NCBI GenBank assembly: GCA_947471985.1
Contig: CANIZL010000031.1
Location: 1-58,692, forward strand
Direction of reading: 5' to 3'
DNA: 58,692 bases
From: Verrucomicrobiota bacterium
GTDB lineage: Bacteria; Verrucomicrobiota; Verrucomicrobiia; Limisphaerales; UBA9464
The translations under genes were made by a program, and so were the position numbers. Positions within the stretch are counted from its first letter, which is position 1. Each line of letters opens with the position of its first letter. Below the pieces are notes generated by a model. It worked only from the letters and a program-made list of their open reading frames with translations, searched no databases and had not been told where the DNA came from. Positions 1 to 8,244 of this stretch are shown here, piece after piece.

Positions 1-1239
1 CCAGGTCCAAATTTCGGGCAGCAGGATGGCGCTGGCGACCAGGATCATGGCGCCCGAGACCCACCCCATGAACTGCGGGGAGAAGTGCTGCACGACCTGA
101 AAGGCGACGAAGGGTGCCAGCACCCCGCGGATTCCCGTCATGAACGTGTGCACCGCCATGTATTCGGCCACATGGTCGGGGGGGGCGAATTTGGTCACCC
201 ACAAACCCCAAGCCACATCGCCGCCGGCATTTGAGATGCCATAGATGACCGCGGCGACGACGAGCCCCGTTTCGGAATTACTGGTGAAGAAGGTCGCGAT
301 GCCGAGCGCGAAGCCGACGTTGAGCACGATGCGCAGCCCGAAGAAATTCATGCGATCGAAGAGCCAGCCCCAGATCGGGCTGAGCACCAACCGGGCGGCG
401 TTGGGGATGACCAACGTCAGCAGGGCTATCTCAGCGGCGGTCTTGGTCAGGCCGTATCGGGGGTTGCCGAGGTATTCCACCCGCATGGGGAGCATGGCCA
501 GATTGGCGAAGCCCATGAGCATCCAGGCGATCAGGGCCTGGCGGAACCAGCGATCCGTCCGGATAAAGCGCAGGCCGGCCAGCGGATGGGTTCCGGGTTG
601 ATGGCGCAACGGCCGAGACGGAATGCGTCGCACGGCCCACGAGGCCACGGCGAGAGCAATGGCGAAGAAGGCCACCAGGATGCGGAAGCGATCGGGGAAC
701 TGCTCCACCGCGTGGGTGAGGGCGGGGTAGTGGGACTGGACCCACGGGCCGGGTTCCAGCCACTGGCCGCCAACGAATCCAAAGGCCACGGCGGCGGCGA
801 TTCGGAGCATGAAGGCCCGGGAATAGAGCCGGCCGCGTTGATCCGCCGGATAGTTGTCCTGGTAGACCTGGGTCAGCAGCGGGATGACGGCGGACGCGGA
901 GGTCAGGGCGAGCACGCAGGCGGGGGCGTAGAGCCAACCCGCCGCGCGGGGACAGACCGCGGCCGTGAGGCAGGCGACAACTCCCAGCAGCAGGAGGCGG
1001 GAGGCGGCGAGGGTGGAGGGCCAACCAAGCCGCTGGGTGAGGTGGACGGCCACCGGGGAGAGCAGCAGACCCACGCTGCCGCCACCCGCGACGAGAGCCT
1101 TGACGATGGCTCCGGCGTGAAAGTAGCGCACCGCCAGTAGCAGTAGAAAAGTGTTGCCGGCCGTCTCCAGGATGCCGGCGCAAACACAACGCCACCGCTC
1201 GTGGCGGTAGGTCAACCGCATGCGTTCGGTAGGCGACAT
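1..1239 (-). CDS. MFS-type permease (3' end outside window)
   Basis: The minus-strand frame is open from an ATG at 1239 to the window edge (413 codons, no stop), so the C-terminus is missing. The start reads MSPTERMRLTYRHERWR, a short basic cytoplasmic tail. A hydrophobic segment with a Gly-rich stretch (VAGGGSVGLLLSPVAVHL) and a basic turn (TQRLGW) follow, the usual look of the first helices of a major facilitator superfamily transporter. Close to the window edge the frame reads NAGGDVAWGLWVTKFAPP and then further hydrophobic helices, which shows that the frame holds to the end. Substrate cannot be told. The next gene (1406) is divergent. The family call rests on hydropathy and overall feel, not on a search. 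Confidence 0.72.
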   Translation of the reverse strand, partial: MSPTERMRLTYRHERWRCVCAGILETAGNTFLLLLAVRYFHAGAIVKALVAGGGSVGLLLSPVAVHLTQRLGWPSTLAASRLLLLGVVACLTAAVCPRAAGWLYAPACVLALTSASAVIPLLTQVYQDNYPADQRGRLYSRAFMLRIAAAVAFGFVGGQWLEPGPWVQSHYPALTHAVEQFPDRFRILVAFFAIALAVASWAVRRIPSRPLRHQPGTHPLAGLRFIRTDRWFRQALIAWMLMGFANLAMLPMRVEYLGNPRYGLTKTAAEIALLTLVIPNAARLVLSPIWGWLFDRMNFFGLRIVLNVGFALGIATFFTSNSETGLVVAAVIYGISNAGGDVAWGLWVTKFAPPDHVAEYMAVHTFMTGIRGVLAPFVAFQVVQHFSPQFMGWVSGAMILVASAILLPEIWTW

Positions 1240-1405
1240 TCCTCGACAGCATGGCAGGCAATTGTGCCGGTGAATAATCTGGTGCCGGTGAGGGGAGGGG
1301 GAATTCCCTGTCCGACCCGCCGGACCAAGTTTTCGTGTCCACGGCACTTTTGTTGGCTATCTGTTTTTGAACCGCCCGTTGAGTCGGGGGTCGTTGGCTA
1401 CTTGC

Positions 1406-1975
1406 ATGAATCTTTTTGTTGTCGCGCTGCTCCTCGCTGCCGGTCACGCCCTGCCTGGGTTGATGGCCCTGCTGTCGCCGGCCACCTTTGGTGGCGGTTT
1501 GCGGCGGTTTGCCCGCAATGTTCCGGTGGGGATCGGTCTCATGGTGCTCGGCACGGCTTGGTTTTTCTACAATCTCTACAGCTCGGATCTGACGGATTTT
1601 GTGGCTCTCCGGCCGTTTCTTTACGCCGCGGTGGTGCTGGTGGGTGCGGGTAACTGCCTCTTCGTACAGGATTACATCGCGGTTCGGGCGGCCGCGGTAG
1701 TGGCGCTGCTGGCGTGTGATCGCATTCTGGATATTCAGCGCTGGCACGTGTCCGCGGGTTTTGATCCGCATGGCTGGGGGCAGCCGAAGAATCTGGTGGC
1801 GCTGTGGTGTTATCTGGTAGTGGTGCTGGCCATCTGGTTTATTCACTCGCCGTTCCGACTGCGGGACGGATTGGACTGGATGGCCGCCACCCCGGCTCGG
1901 TTGCAGCGGGTGGGCGCTGGCCTCCTCGGATTTGGCGGAGTTCTGGCGGTGGTCGCCGCGATCTGGCTGCGGTAG
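1406..1975 (+). CDS. Small multi-pass membrane protein, unknown function
   Basis: This 189-residue protein starts MNLFVVALLLAAGHALPG and has about five hydrophobic segments: near residues 3-30, 45-65, 75-95, 130-148 and 170-188. It ends in a hydrophobic helix followed by a single Arg. Polar loops are short, and the loop around residues 100-128 is rich in Trp, His and Gly. An in-frame ATG 39 bases upstream (1367) is possible, but the downstream ATG gives a protein that begins directly with a membrane helix. I do not recognise the family. The DUF1844 gene follows after 43 bases in the same direction and may be co-transcribed. Confidence 0.6.
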   Translation: MNLFVVALLLAAGHALPGLMALLSPATFGGGLRRFARNVPVGIGLMVLGTAWFFYNLYSSDLTDFVALRPFLYAAVVLVGAGNCLFVQDYIAVRAAAVVALLACDRILDIQRWHVSAGFDPHGWGQPKNLVALWCYLVVVLAIWFIHSPFRLRDGLDWMAATPARLQRVGAGLLGFGGVLAVVAAIWLR

Positions 1976-2018
1976 CCCCGGCGCTGGTTGTTTTCGTGTC
2001 GTAAGTCCTGATATTTTT

Positions 2019-2174
2019 ATGGATCCCCTCGCTCCAACAAAATCAGCTGCCACCCCGGCCGCGCCGGTGGATCTAACCCAGGTGCATGGCGCCCTTATGG
2101 ATCCCCTCGCTCCAACAAAATCAGCTGCCACCCCGGCCGCGCCGGTGGATCTAACCCAGGTGCATGGCGCCCTG
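2019..2174 (+). repeat. Two-copy 78-bp tandem duplication at a gene start
   Basis: Bases 2019-2096 and 2097-2174 are the same 78-base unit; only the last base differs (T in copy 1, G in copy 2). Each copy begins with ATGGATCCC. Because 78 is 26 codons, the reading frame is kept and the encoded N-terminal 26 residues occur twice in a row. The identity at synonymous positions points to a very recent event, or to an assembly duplication. Confidence 0.95.
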
Positions 2175-2429
2175 TTTGAACAGCTGGTGGCGGGACATGG
2201 TCACATGGCCTTAATGTTTCTGGGGCGATTGGAGAACCCGCAAACCGGGCGGCACGAGGAGCCTGAGCCCTTGGGCGCGAAAATATTTATCGATCAGCTC
2301 GACATGCTGGTGACCAAGACCAAGGGCAATCTGAGCGAACGCGAGGCGGCGCTGCTGCAGCAGACCCTGGCTGCGACCCAGCTGGCGTTCGTGGAGGTGA
2401 TCAAGAACGCCGGCCCGGAGCCGGCTTAA
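2019..2429 (+). CDS. DUF1844 family protein with duplicated N-terminus
   Basis: The protein has 136 residues from the ATG at 2019, or 110 from the ATG at 2097, which starts the second copy of the duplicated segment. The C-terminal 85 residues resemble DUF1844: an early helix with FEQLVAGHGHMALMFLG, a middle helix IFIDQLDMLVTKTKGNLSE and a final helix with LQQTLAATQLAFVEVI. The function of this small, mostly helical family is unknown. The N-terminal 26 residues (MDPLAPTKSAATPAAPVDL and following) are low-complexity and Pro/Ala-rich, probably disordered, so their duplication may be tolerated. Neither ATG has a convincing Shine-Dalgarno sequence. I chose 2019 because it keeps the original upstream context. 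Convergent with the dehydrogenase gene that ends at 2484. Confidence 0.72.
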   Translation: MDPLAPTKSAATPAAPVDLTQVHGALMDPLAPTKSAATPAAPVDLTQVHGALFEQLVAGHGHMALMFLGRLENPQTGRHEEPEPLGAKIFIDQLDMLVTKTKGNLSEREAALLQQTLAATQLAFVEVIKNAGPEPA

Positions 2430-2483
2430 GGCGGGGCCGGCGTCGCGGGCCGGGCGTCAATTCAGCGCCGGGCGCGGAGTTCC

Positions 2484-5400
2484 CTATTTCTTGGGGGCCG
2501 CCAGGCTTTCCAGATAGGTCAGCAGTCCGGTGAACTCCGGCACCGTCAGACCCGCCACCAAACCTTCGGGCATCAGCGATTTCTCCTGCTTTTCCCGCTT
2601 CACGATCTGAGCCACGGGAATGATTTGTTCCTGGGCAGCGACCGTTCGGATGGTTACGGCATCCGCCGCTTCCCGAACCACAAAACCGTCCCATTCGGTG
2701 CCGTCCTTCAGCTCGAAGTGATTGGCCACGAATCCCTGCGCGATGGTTTTGTTGGGCAGGAGGATGGCCTCGGCCAATTCGCGTCGACGGTAGACGTTGG
2801 CGATGGTCCCCAGAAATGGTCCCTTCAAGGGCTCGTCGGCTCTGACCGTGTGACAGCCGGTGCAACCGACCTGATTGAAGATTTGTTCCCCGCGACTGAC
2901 GTCTCCCGACGCGCCTGCGACAGCAGTTAGGACCCGTTCGATCGGCAGCTCGCCCACCTTGGCGGCTTTCGCGTTCTCGCGGAATTGCTCCGGTTTGATT
3001 TTCAAACGGCGGATGGTTTCCTGCGCTGCCGTGGCCACTTCAGCGTTGCCGTCCTCGAGGGCGGCAACGAAGGCCGCCGCGCGGGAGGTGTCGCCCACCT
3101 GAGCGGCTGCTCGAAGGATCTGCACGCGCCGTCGCGGTTCTGCCCAGCCGACATCCAGCGACTTGCCGGCCGCGGCCCGGGCCTCCGGCGAACCCACCTT
3201 CCGGGCGGCGAGTTTGAGCAGGAAGCCTTCGGCCAGCAGCGATTCATCGCCGTTCAGGCGCGGCGCCACGTCTTCGAAGATGGCATGGACCAAATCCAGT
3301 TTGGGCGCGTTGTTGACTGCGCTCTGGGCTTTCTCTGACAGGTTGTTTTCGGTCTGGGTGCGTTTGACGCGGGGCAGGGCGGAGAGGATGGCCCGCCAGG
3401 CCTCCGCTTGATCCGTTTTGGCCAGCGCAATGACCGCTTGAGCGCGGTCTGCATCCGCCGTGCCGTCGGCCGTGGCGGTTTTGATCAGCAGCGGGATGGC
3501 CGTCGGGGGAATCGATTCCGCCTGCGCGAGTTGGGCGGCAATGGCGGGCAGCAGGCTGGGCTCCGTGGCGGCCCGCGTAATCAGTAGGTCGAGGGCGTCG
3601 CCGGCAGGAATGCGGTGCCGGGACAACTCGCGACCGATGAAGGCGGCTTCGCGGGCGTCGGCCCGATCCAGGACCGAGCGGAGCTTGGCCCCGATCGCGG
3701 CCGTTTCACTCCACGGCTCCGGCTGATATAGTGGGCCGCGCGTGTCGGGCCGGGTTCCCCACGAGTCGCCTTTCCATACCCCCTCCACAAAGTGAAGCCG
3801 GCACAACGCCGTGAGAAGACCGGTCCGACGTTCCGCGTCGGTTTCGCGGTCCAATCGTTGGATCAACGCGCTGACGACCCCGGGTTCCGCCAGGGATTGC
3901 AGAACCTGCAGCGCTCCGCGACGCAGTGTCTGGCTGGCTTCGCCGTTGTCGACCACGCTCAAGCAGGCTTCGCTGGCTTTCAGTCGGATCAAGGATTGCA
4001 CGGCTGTGTGGGCCACGATGGGATCCGAATCCGCCAGCAGACGCGTCAATTGTCGAGCGGAGGCGAGCCGTCCCCACTGCGCCACGGCAATGGCGCCTTC
4101 CTTCCGCAGGCGAGGATCGGCCGCGTCCAGCGAGCCGGCAATCATCGCGGCCTGAACCGCTGCGGGCGGCGGTTCGGTCATTTCTCCCAGGGCGCGGACG
4201 ACCCAGGGCGCAATGTCGGATTGGGCGGCCAGCTGGGTAAATTCCACCACGGGAAAGGAGGCGAAGGCCTGGGGGATGGTGTTGATCGCGGCGACCCGGG
4301 TGGCGAGAGGTTTCCGGGCGTCGCCGGCCAGACGCAGCAAGGCCGCCAGAGTCTGCAGTCGATCCTGATCGCGGGCCCGCATCTGCCGGATCAGGGCGCG
4401 CTGAGCCGCGAGTCGCCGCCGGTGGCTGGTCGATTCGAGATGTCCCACGAGTTGCGTCGGATTCAGGGTTTCATACGCCGGCAGTGCTTCGGGCTGGAAT
4501 CCGTGCGGGGTCACCTTGGCGACAAATCCGACGTCGGGTCCGACCCACGTAAACGAAGCTCCACGCCAGCTGGCGGCATAGACCGCTCCATTCGCGTCGA
4601 CGTCGAGATCCGTAACCCGCGGCAGTTTGAGAAACTCTTCCTGGGTCGCGGCAAACGTGGCTCCCTGCACCTTCAATCCATGATGGTAGATCCAGTCACG
4701 TCCCCAATCCGCGGTGAACGGCGCATTGTTCCATTGGGCCGGCCAACCGGCTTCGTCGATCCACGCCGCCCCACAACCCGAGCCGCCTCCGTAGTCCGCC
4801 AAGGGTTGGATGATCTCGTCGGGGAAGTTCTTGAAAAGGCGCGGATAGCCGTGCTGGGTGAAACCGCTGAAGTGATGCAGGCGAATGTCCCACCCGCCGC
4901 CGTCGTTGGTGTTGTCGCGCGTGAAGGCATCCAGCAAGGGACTCACCGCGGCCTCGACAATATTGCGGGTCCCGTTGGCCCAGATTTCCAAGTGGGTGCC
5001 GTCCGGTCGCAGGCGCACCACGCCGCCCCCGCGCAGTTGCAGCTTTCTTCCGTCCGTGCCCGAGGCCTCCAGGAAGCCGAAATCACCGATCGCAGCGTAA
5101 AGCCAACCGTCCACGCCCAGTTCCAAGCCGTTGGATCCGTGATCAGCCGGCCGGTCCTTGAACCCCCAGCCAATCCCGGTCACCAACGTCCTTTTTTCAT
5201 CGGCCACCCCGTCACCGTCGCGGTCGACGAACACGCTCAAATCCGGCGGATGCAGCAGGTAGAGGCGATCGTGATCCCAGACCAATCCACGGGGCGAATC
5301 CACATCCGCGACGAACGCCTTCACCTCGTCGGCCTGGCCGTCGCCATTCGTATCGCGCACCCGCAGGACGCGGCCCATATGGGGTTTGCGATCCAGCGAT

Positions 5401-5702
5401 CCATTGCCGTCGCTCGACACAAAGAGTGTGCCGTCCGGAGCGGCGGCGACGAAAACTGGATAATTCACCGCGGGTGGTGTGGCGAAAATCGTGACGTCGA
5501 ATCCCGCGGGCGCCTGCACCATTTTACGATATTCCGCGGCTTTCTCCGGGACGACGCCAGGAAGCCGTCCCAGCTCTTCGGGTGTCGGTTGGCGGTCCTG
5601 GGCGGTAAACTGTTGCGCGACGCCTGCAAAGGGCAGCAGGGCCACTAGAAGGGCCCGGCGATAGCCCAGGGTCGAGACGCGTGCTTTCAATCGGGGTGAC
5701 AT
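2484..5702 (-). CDS. PVC-type haem-binding dehydrogenase (beta-propeller, HEAT repeats, cytochrome c)
   Basis: Large exported protein of 1,072 residues. A signal peptide (MSPRLKARV, then ALLVALLPFAGVAQQ) leads into a beta-propeller region of about residues 55-430 with repeated DxDGDG-type turns (DTNGDGQADE, DRDGDGVADE). A long helical region of HEAT-like repeats occupies about residues 450-900. A C-terminal cytochrome c module carries CTGCHT near residue 946, with a probable distal Met in SLMPEGL near residue 1040. This is the architecture of the PVC-type membrane-bound dehydrogenase/haem-binding family of Planctomycetes and Verrucomicrobia, thought to oxidise sugars or related compounds in the periplasm; the substrate here is unknown. 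An ATG six codons upstream (5720) is an alternative start. The N-terminal part shares the design of the gene at 38374-40989. Confidence 0.88.
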   Translation of the reverse strand: MSPRLKARVSTLGYRRALLVALLPFAGVAQQFTAQDRQPTPEELGRLPGVVPEKAAEYRKMVQAPAGFDVTIFATPPAVNYPVFVAAAPDGTLFVSSDGNGSLDRKPHMGRVLRVRDTNGDGQADEVKAFVADVDSPRGLVWDHDRLYLLHPPDLSVFVDRDGDGVADEKRTLVTGIGWGFKDRPADHGSNGLELGVDGWLYAAIGDFGFLEASGTDGRKLQLRGGGVVRLRPDGTHLEIWANGTRNIVEAAVSPLLDAFTRDNTNDGGGWDIRLHHFSGFTQHGYPRLFKNFPDEIIQPLADYGGGSGCGAAWIDEAGWPAQWNNAPFTADWGRDWIYHHGLKVQGATFAATQEEFLKLPRVTDLDVDANGAVYAASWRGASFTWVGPDVGFVAKVTPHGFQPEALPAYETLNPTQLVGHLESTSHRRRLAAQRALIRQMRARDQDRLQTLAALLRLAGDARKPLATRVAAINTIPQAFASFPVVEFTQLAAQSDIAPWVVRALGEMTEPPPAAVQAAMIAGSLDAADPRLRKEGAIAVAQWGRLASARQLTRLLADSDPIVAHTAVQSLIRLKASEACLSVVDNGEASQTLRRGALQVLQSLAEPGVVSALIQRLDRETDAERRTGLLTALCRLHFVEGVWKGDSWGTRPDTRGPLYQPEPWSETAAIGAKLRSVLDRADAREAAFIGRELSRHRIPAGDALDLLITRAATEPSLLPAIAAQLAQAESIPPTAIPLLIKTATADGTADADRAQAVIALAKTDQAEAWRAILSALPRVKRTQTENNLSEKAQSAVNNAPKLDLVHAIFEDVAPRLNGDESLLAEGFLLKLAARKVGSPEARAAAGKSLDVGWAEPRRRVQILRAAAQVGDTSRAAAFVAALEDGNAEVATAAQETIRRLKIKPEQFRENAKAAKVGELPIERVLTAVAGASGDVSRGEQIFNQVGCTGCHTVRADEPLKGPFLGTIANVYRRRELAEAILLPNKTIAQGFVANHFELKDGTEWDGFVVREAADAVTIRTVAAQEQIIPVAQIVKREKQEKSLMPEGLVAGLTVPEFTGLLTYLESLAAPKK

Positions 5703-5830
5703 GGTTCGGCAGCATCTCATTTCCTGCGCGGGAATCCAGTTTTGGAGCGCCGAAGATAGGCTCGCGCTGCGGAGGTCTGCGGGAGCCCACCGGGATTCCG
5801 CTCTGGACGCTGAAGTGCGCGAGGCCGACG

Positions 5831-7372
5831 ATGGCGTGCGTGCAGTATGATGTGGCCATCATCGGTTCCAGTTTCGCCGGTTCACTGCTGGCCGTTCTGG
5901 CGCGGCGATTGGGTAAATCCGTGGTGCTGCTCGAACGCGGGCGGCATCCGCGTTTCGTGATCGGTGAATCCTCCACGCCGCTGGCGAATTTATTGCTGGA
6001 GGAGTTGGCTGATAAGTATGAACTCCCCTGGTTGCGACCCTTTGCGAAGTGGGGTTCGTGGCAGTCGAATTATTCGCAAATTCCGTGCGGATTGAAGCGC
6101 GGTTTCAGCTTTTACTTTCATCAACCCAACCAACTCTGGCGGCCCACCGAGACGCGGGACACGGAAATGTTGGTGGCGGCCAGTCCCCATGATGACATCG
6201 CGGATACCCACTGGTATCGGCCGGATTTTGACGCGCACTTCGTGGCGGAGGCGCAACGGGCGGGCGTTGAGTATCTCGATCAAATTGAACTTGATCCGCC
6301 GCAGGGCGGCCCGGGGCAATGGGAGTTGGCGGGCCAGCGACCCACGGAAAGCGTTGCCGTGCGAGCCCGCTTCCTCGTGGATGCTTCGGGGCCCCGGGGA
6401 TACCTGGCCCGTTCCTGGGGGTTGCCTGAAAGTGTTCCGACAGAAGCCGCCGAACCGGGGGTGGGAACGCAGGCTTTGTACACGCACTTTCGGCACGTGA
6501 ACCGCTGGCAGACCGGGCGGTCGATGGACGATGCAGCGCCGCCATTTCCACCGGATGATGCCGCCCTGCATCACGTGTTTCCGGGCGGATGGATTTGGGT
6601 TTTGCGCTTCAATAACGGGCTCGTGAGTGCCGGTTGTGCGGTGTCGGCATCGTTGGCGGAGAGCCTGCGGCTGTCGGAGGGTGCGGGGGCGTGGGCGCGG
6701 ATATTGGAGCGTTTCCCATCCGTAGCGGCGCAGTTTGCGGAAGCCTCGCCGGTGCGGGAATTTACGCACCTGCCGCGTCTGGCGTATCGATCCCGCCCGA
6801 TCACCGGGCCCGGGTGGTGTCTGCTCCCCGGTACGGCGGGGTTTATCGATCCGCTGCTCTCCACGGGTTTCGTGCAGAATCTGCTGGGATTGGAGCGACT
6901 GGCGGCCCTATGGGCGCGGGGGGAGTCGCCGGAGGACGGCAATTACGGTGCCGCCGTGGCAGCGGATTTGTCGGTCACCTCCGAGCTGATTCGTGCGTTG
7001 TACCGCGCGATGCCCGTGCCCCGCGCCTTTCGGGCTCTGAGTCGCCTCTATTTTGCTTCCGTGAGCTATGCGGAAACCGCTCGACGGCTCGGTCGGCCCG
7101 CCCTGGCTCCGGGTTTCCTGCTACGGCTTCATCCGCTATTTTCCGCGGGTTTTTCCCGGTGCGTGCAGTGGGCCGTTCCGGATTCCGTGGACGCTTTGGA
7201 GGAGCAGGTGCAGCGGGCCATTGGTGATTTCGATGTGGTCGGTTTGACTTCGGCCGAAAAGCGCAATTGGCACGGCTGTGACGCAGCCGAACTCTATGCG
7301 GCCGCTCCAAAATTGGGCGCTTCGTTCGAAGAAATTACCGCGATGTTACGCCGTTCGGGCTTCAATCAGTGA
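5831..7372 (+). CDS. FAD-dependent oxidoreductase, tryptophan-halogenase-like
   Basis: 513 residues. The N-terminus reads MACVQYDVAIIGSSFAGSLL, a Rossmann dinucleotide-binding fold in which the usual GxGxxG is GSSFAG. It continues to an acidic strand end (VVLLERG) and the GESSTP motif typical of flavin-dependent halogenases and geranylgeranyl-reductase-like enzymes. Around residues 240-265 there is GGWIWVLRFNNG, which recalls but does not match the WxWxIP signature of true halogenases. PGTAGFIDPLLSTG near residue 340 corresponds to the second FAD-contacting segment. So the family is secure but halogenation is not; hydroxylation or reduction are alternatives. A GAGG sequence (5821-5824) six bases before the ATG supports this start over longer in-frame ones. 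No other pathway genes adjoin it. Confidence 0.8.
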   Translation: MACVQYDVAIIGSSFAGSLLAVLARRLGKSVVLLERGRHPRFVIGESSTPLANLLLEELADKYELPWLRPFAKWGSWQSNYSQIPCGLKRGFSFYFHQPNQLWRPTETRDTEMLVAASPHDDIADTHWYRPDFDAHFVAEAQRAGVEYLDQIELDPPQGGPGQWELAGQRPTESVAVRARFLVDASGPRGYLARSWGLPESVPTEAAEPGVGTQALYTHFRHVNRWQTGRSMDDAAPPFPPDDAALHHVFPGGWIWVLRFNNGLVSAGCAVSASLAESLRLSEGAGAWARILERFPSVAAQFAEASPVREFTHLPRLAYRSRPITGPGWCLLPGTAGFIDPLLSTGFVQNLLGLERLAALWARGESPEDGNYGAAVAADLSVTSELIRALYRAMPVPRAFRALSRLYFASVSYAETARRLGRPALAPGFLLRLHPLFSAGFSRCVQWAVPDSVDALEEQVQRAIGDFDVVGLTSAEKRNWHGCDAAELYAAAPKLGASFEEITAMLRRSGFNQ

Positions 7373-7455
7373 CTCCCTGAGGCGTCGCCCCTTTGCCGCT
7401 GGGCGGGGCGGTCCGATGCGATCAATCCATCGGCCTCGACGAGTCAAAACCAGTT

Positions 7456-7851
7456 TCAAGATTCCTCGGCCGGCCCTCCCATCGCCCGCAGACTGCAGGC
7501 TTGGATGACGTTCAGGCCCAGGGCGGCTGCTGCCTCCAGCACGGCGGGGGATTCGGTGCCGGGATTCAGCCACAATTCGTCGCAACCACGGGCGGCAATC
7601 GCGGGAAGTAGTTCCAGGACCTTGGGGGGCGGGAGATAGACGCTGAAGCGTTGTGGGCGCCCGGGCAGGGCACTTGGATTCGGATAGCAAACGAGTCCCT
7701 CCAGAAGCACTTCTCGGGGATTGATTGGGTAAACGGTAAACCCGGCCCGTTGATAGGCCCGAACGGCCTGATTGCTGAATTTGGCCCGATCGGCGGAGGC
7801 CCCGAGTACGGCGACAGTTTTCACAAGCCCAAATCTGGCGAAACCGGCCAC
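7456..7851 (-). CDS. CoA-binding (Rossmann) domain protein
   Basis: 131 residues with the single-domain CoA-binding fold: KTVAVLGASADRAKFSNQAV at the N-terminus (phosphate-binding loop GAS), then GFTVYPINPRE, and later ELWLNPGTESPAV, GLNVIQACSL. This matches the YccU-type small CoA-binding proteins, whose role is not settled. The start is a GTG at 7851; a second GTG at 7824, just before KTVAVLGAS, is equally plausible because neither has a clear ribosome-binding site. Convergent with the flavoprotein gene, 83 bases apart. Confidence 0.8.
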   Translation of the reverse strand: MAGFARFGLVKTVAVLGASADRAKFSNQAVRAYQRAGFTVYPINPREVLLEGLVCYPNPSALPGRPQRFSVYLPPPKVLELLPAIAARGCDELWLNPGTESPAVLEAAAALGLNVIQACSLRAMGGPAEES

Positions 7852-7947
7852 CGCCGCGAGGGTTATCTCGGTTCGGCGACGGCCGGGATGTCCCAGCTAC
7901 CCGGGATCATCGAAAACGTTCATTTGAAAAATTGGGGGAAATTGCCT

Positions 7948-7976
7948 TTGACACCCCGGGGTGATGTTCTTACCCA
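7948..7976 (+). promoter_or_regulatory. Possible promoter for the tRNA-Thr/tuf cluster
   Basis: A perfect -35 hexamer TTGACA (7948-7953) is followed after 17 bases by TACCCA, a poor -10 hexamer. It lies about 118 bases before tRNA-Thr. A better-looking TAAAAT (7986-7991) has no matching -35. No gene was found in the 242 bases between 7852 and 8093, so a promoter is expected here, but the exact site is a guess. Confidence 0.3.
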
Positions 7977-8093
7977 TTCCGGCCTTAAAATACGAGTTGC
8001 CGGCGCCGGATTTCGGTCTCCGCCCGTAGTGGATGGAGTCGAAGTCTTTTTTGTCGTCAGAAATGGTGACAAAACGCAGTGTCAATCAGTGTT

Positions 8094-8169
<76 letters not shown>

Positions 8170-8244
8170 TTGTTTGAGCGAAGCGGTTGGGGCGAGCAGG
8201 CGGCGCGGGTGCAGCAACAAAGAACACGTTAACTAGCAAGTCAC

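Noticed and set aside
431-2131. 566-codon minus-strand frame over the first three genes
   Set aside because: Arg/Pro/His-rich, no domains; it conflicts with the MFS frame, whose translation is clearly membrane-like and open to the window edge.
3792-5648. 618-codon open frame opposite the first PVC dehydrogenase
   Set aside because: The minus strand shows signal peptide, propeller turns and CTGCHT; the plus-strand product has no domain features.
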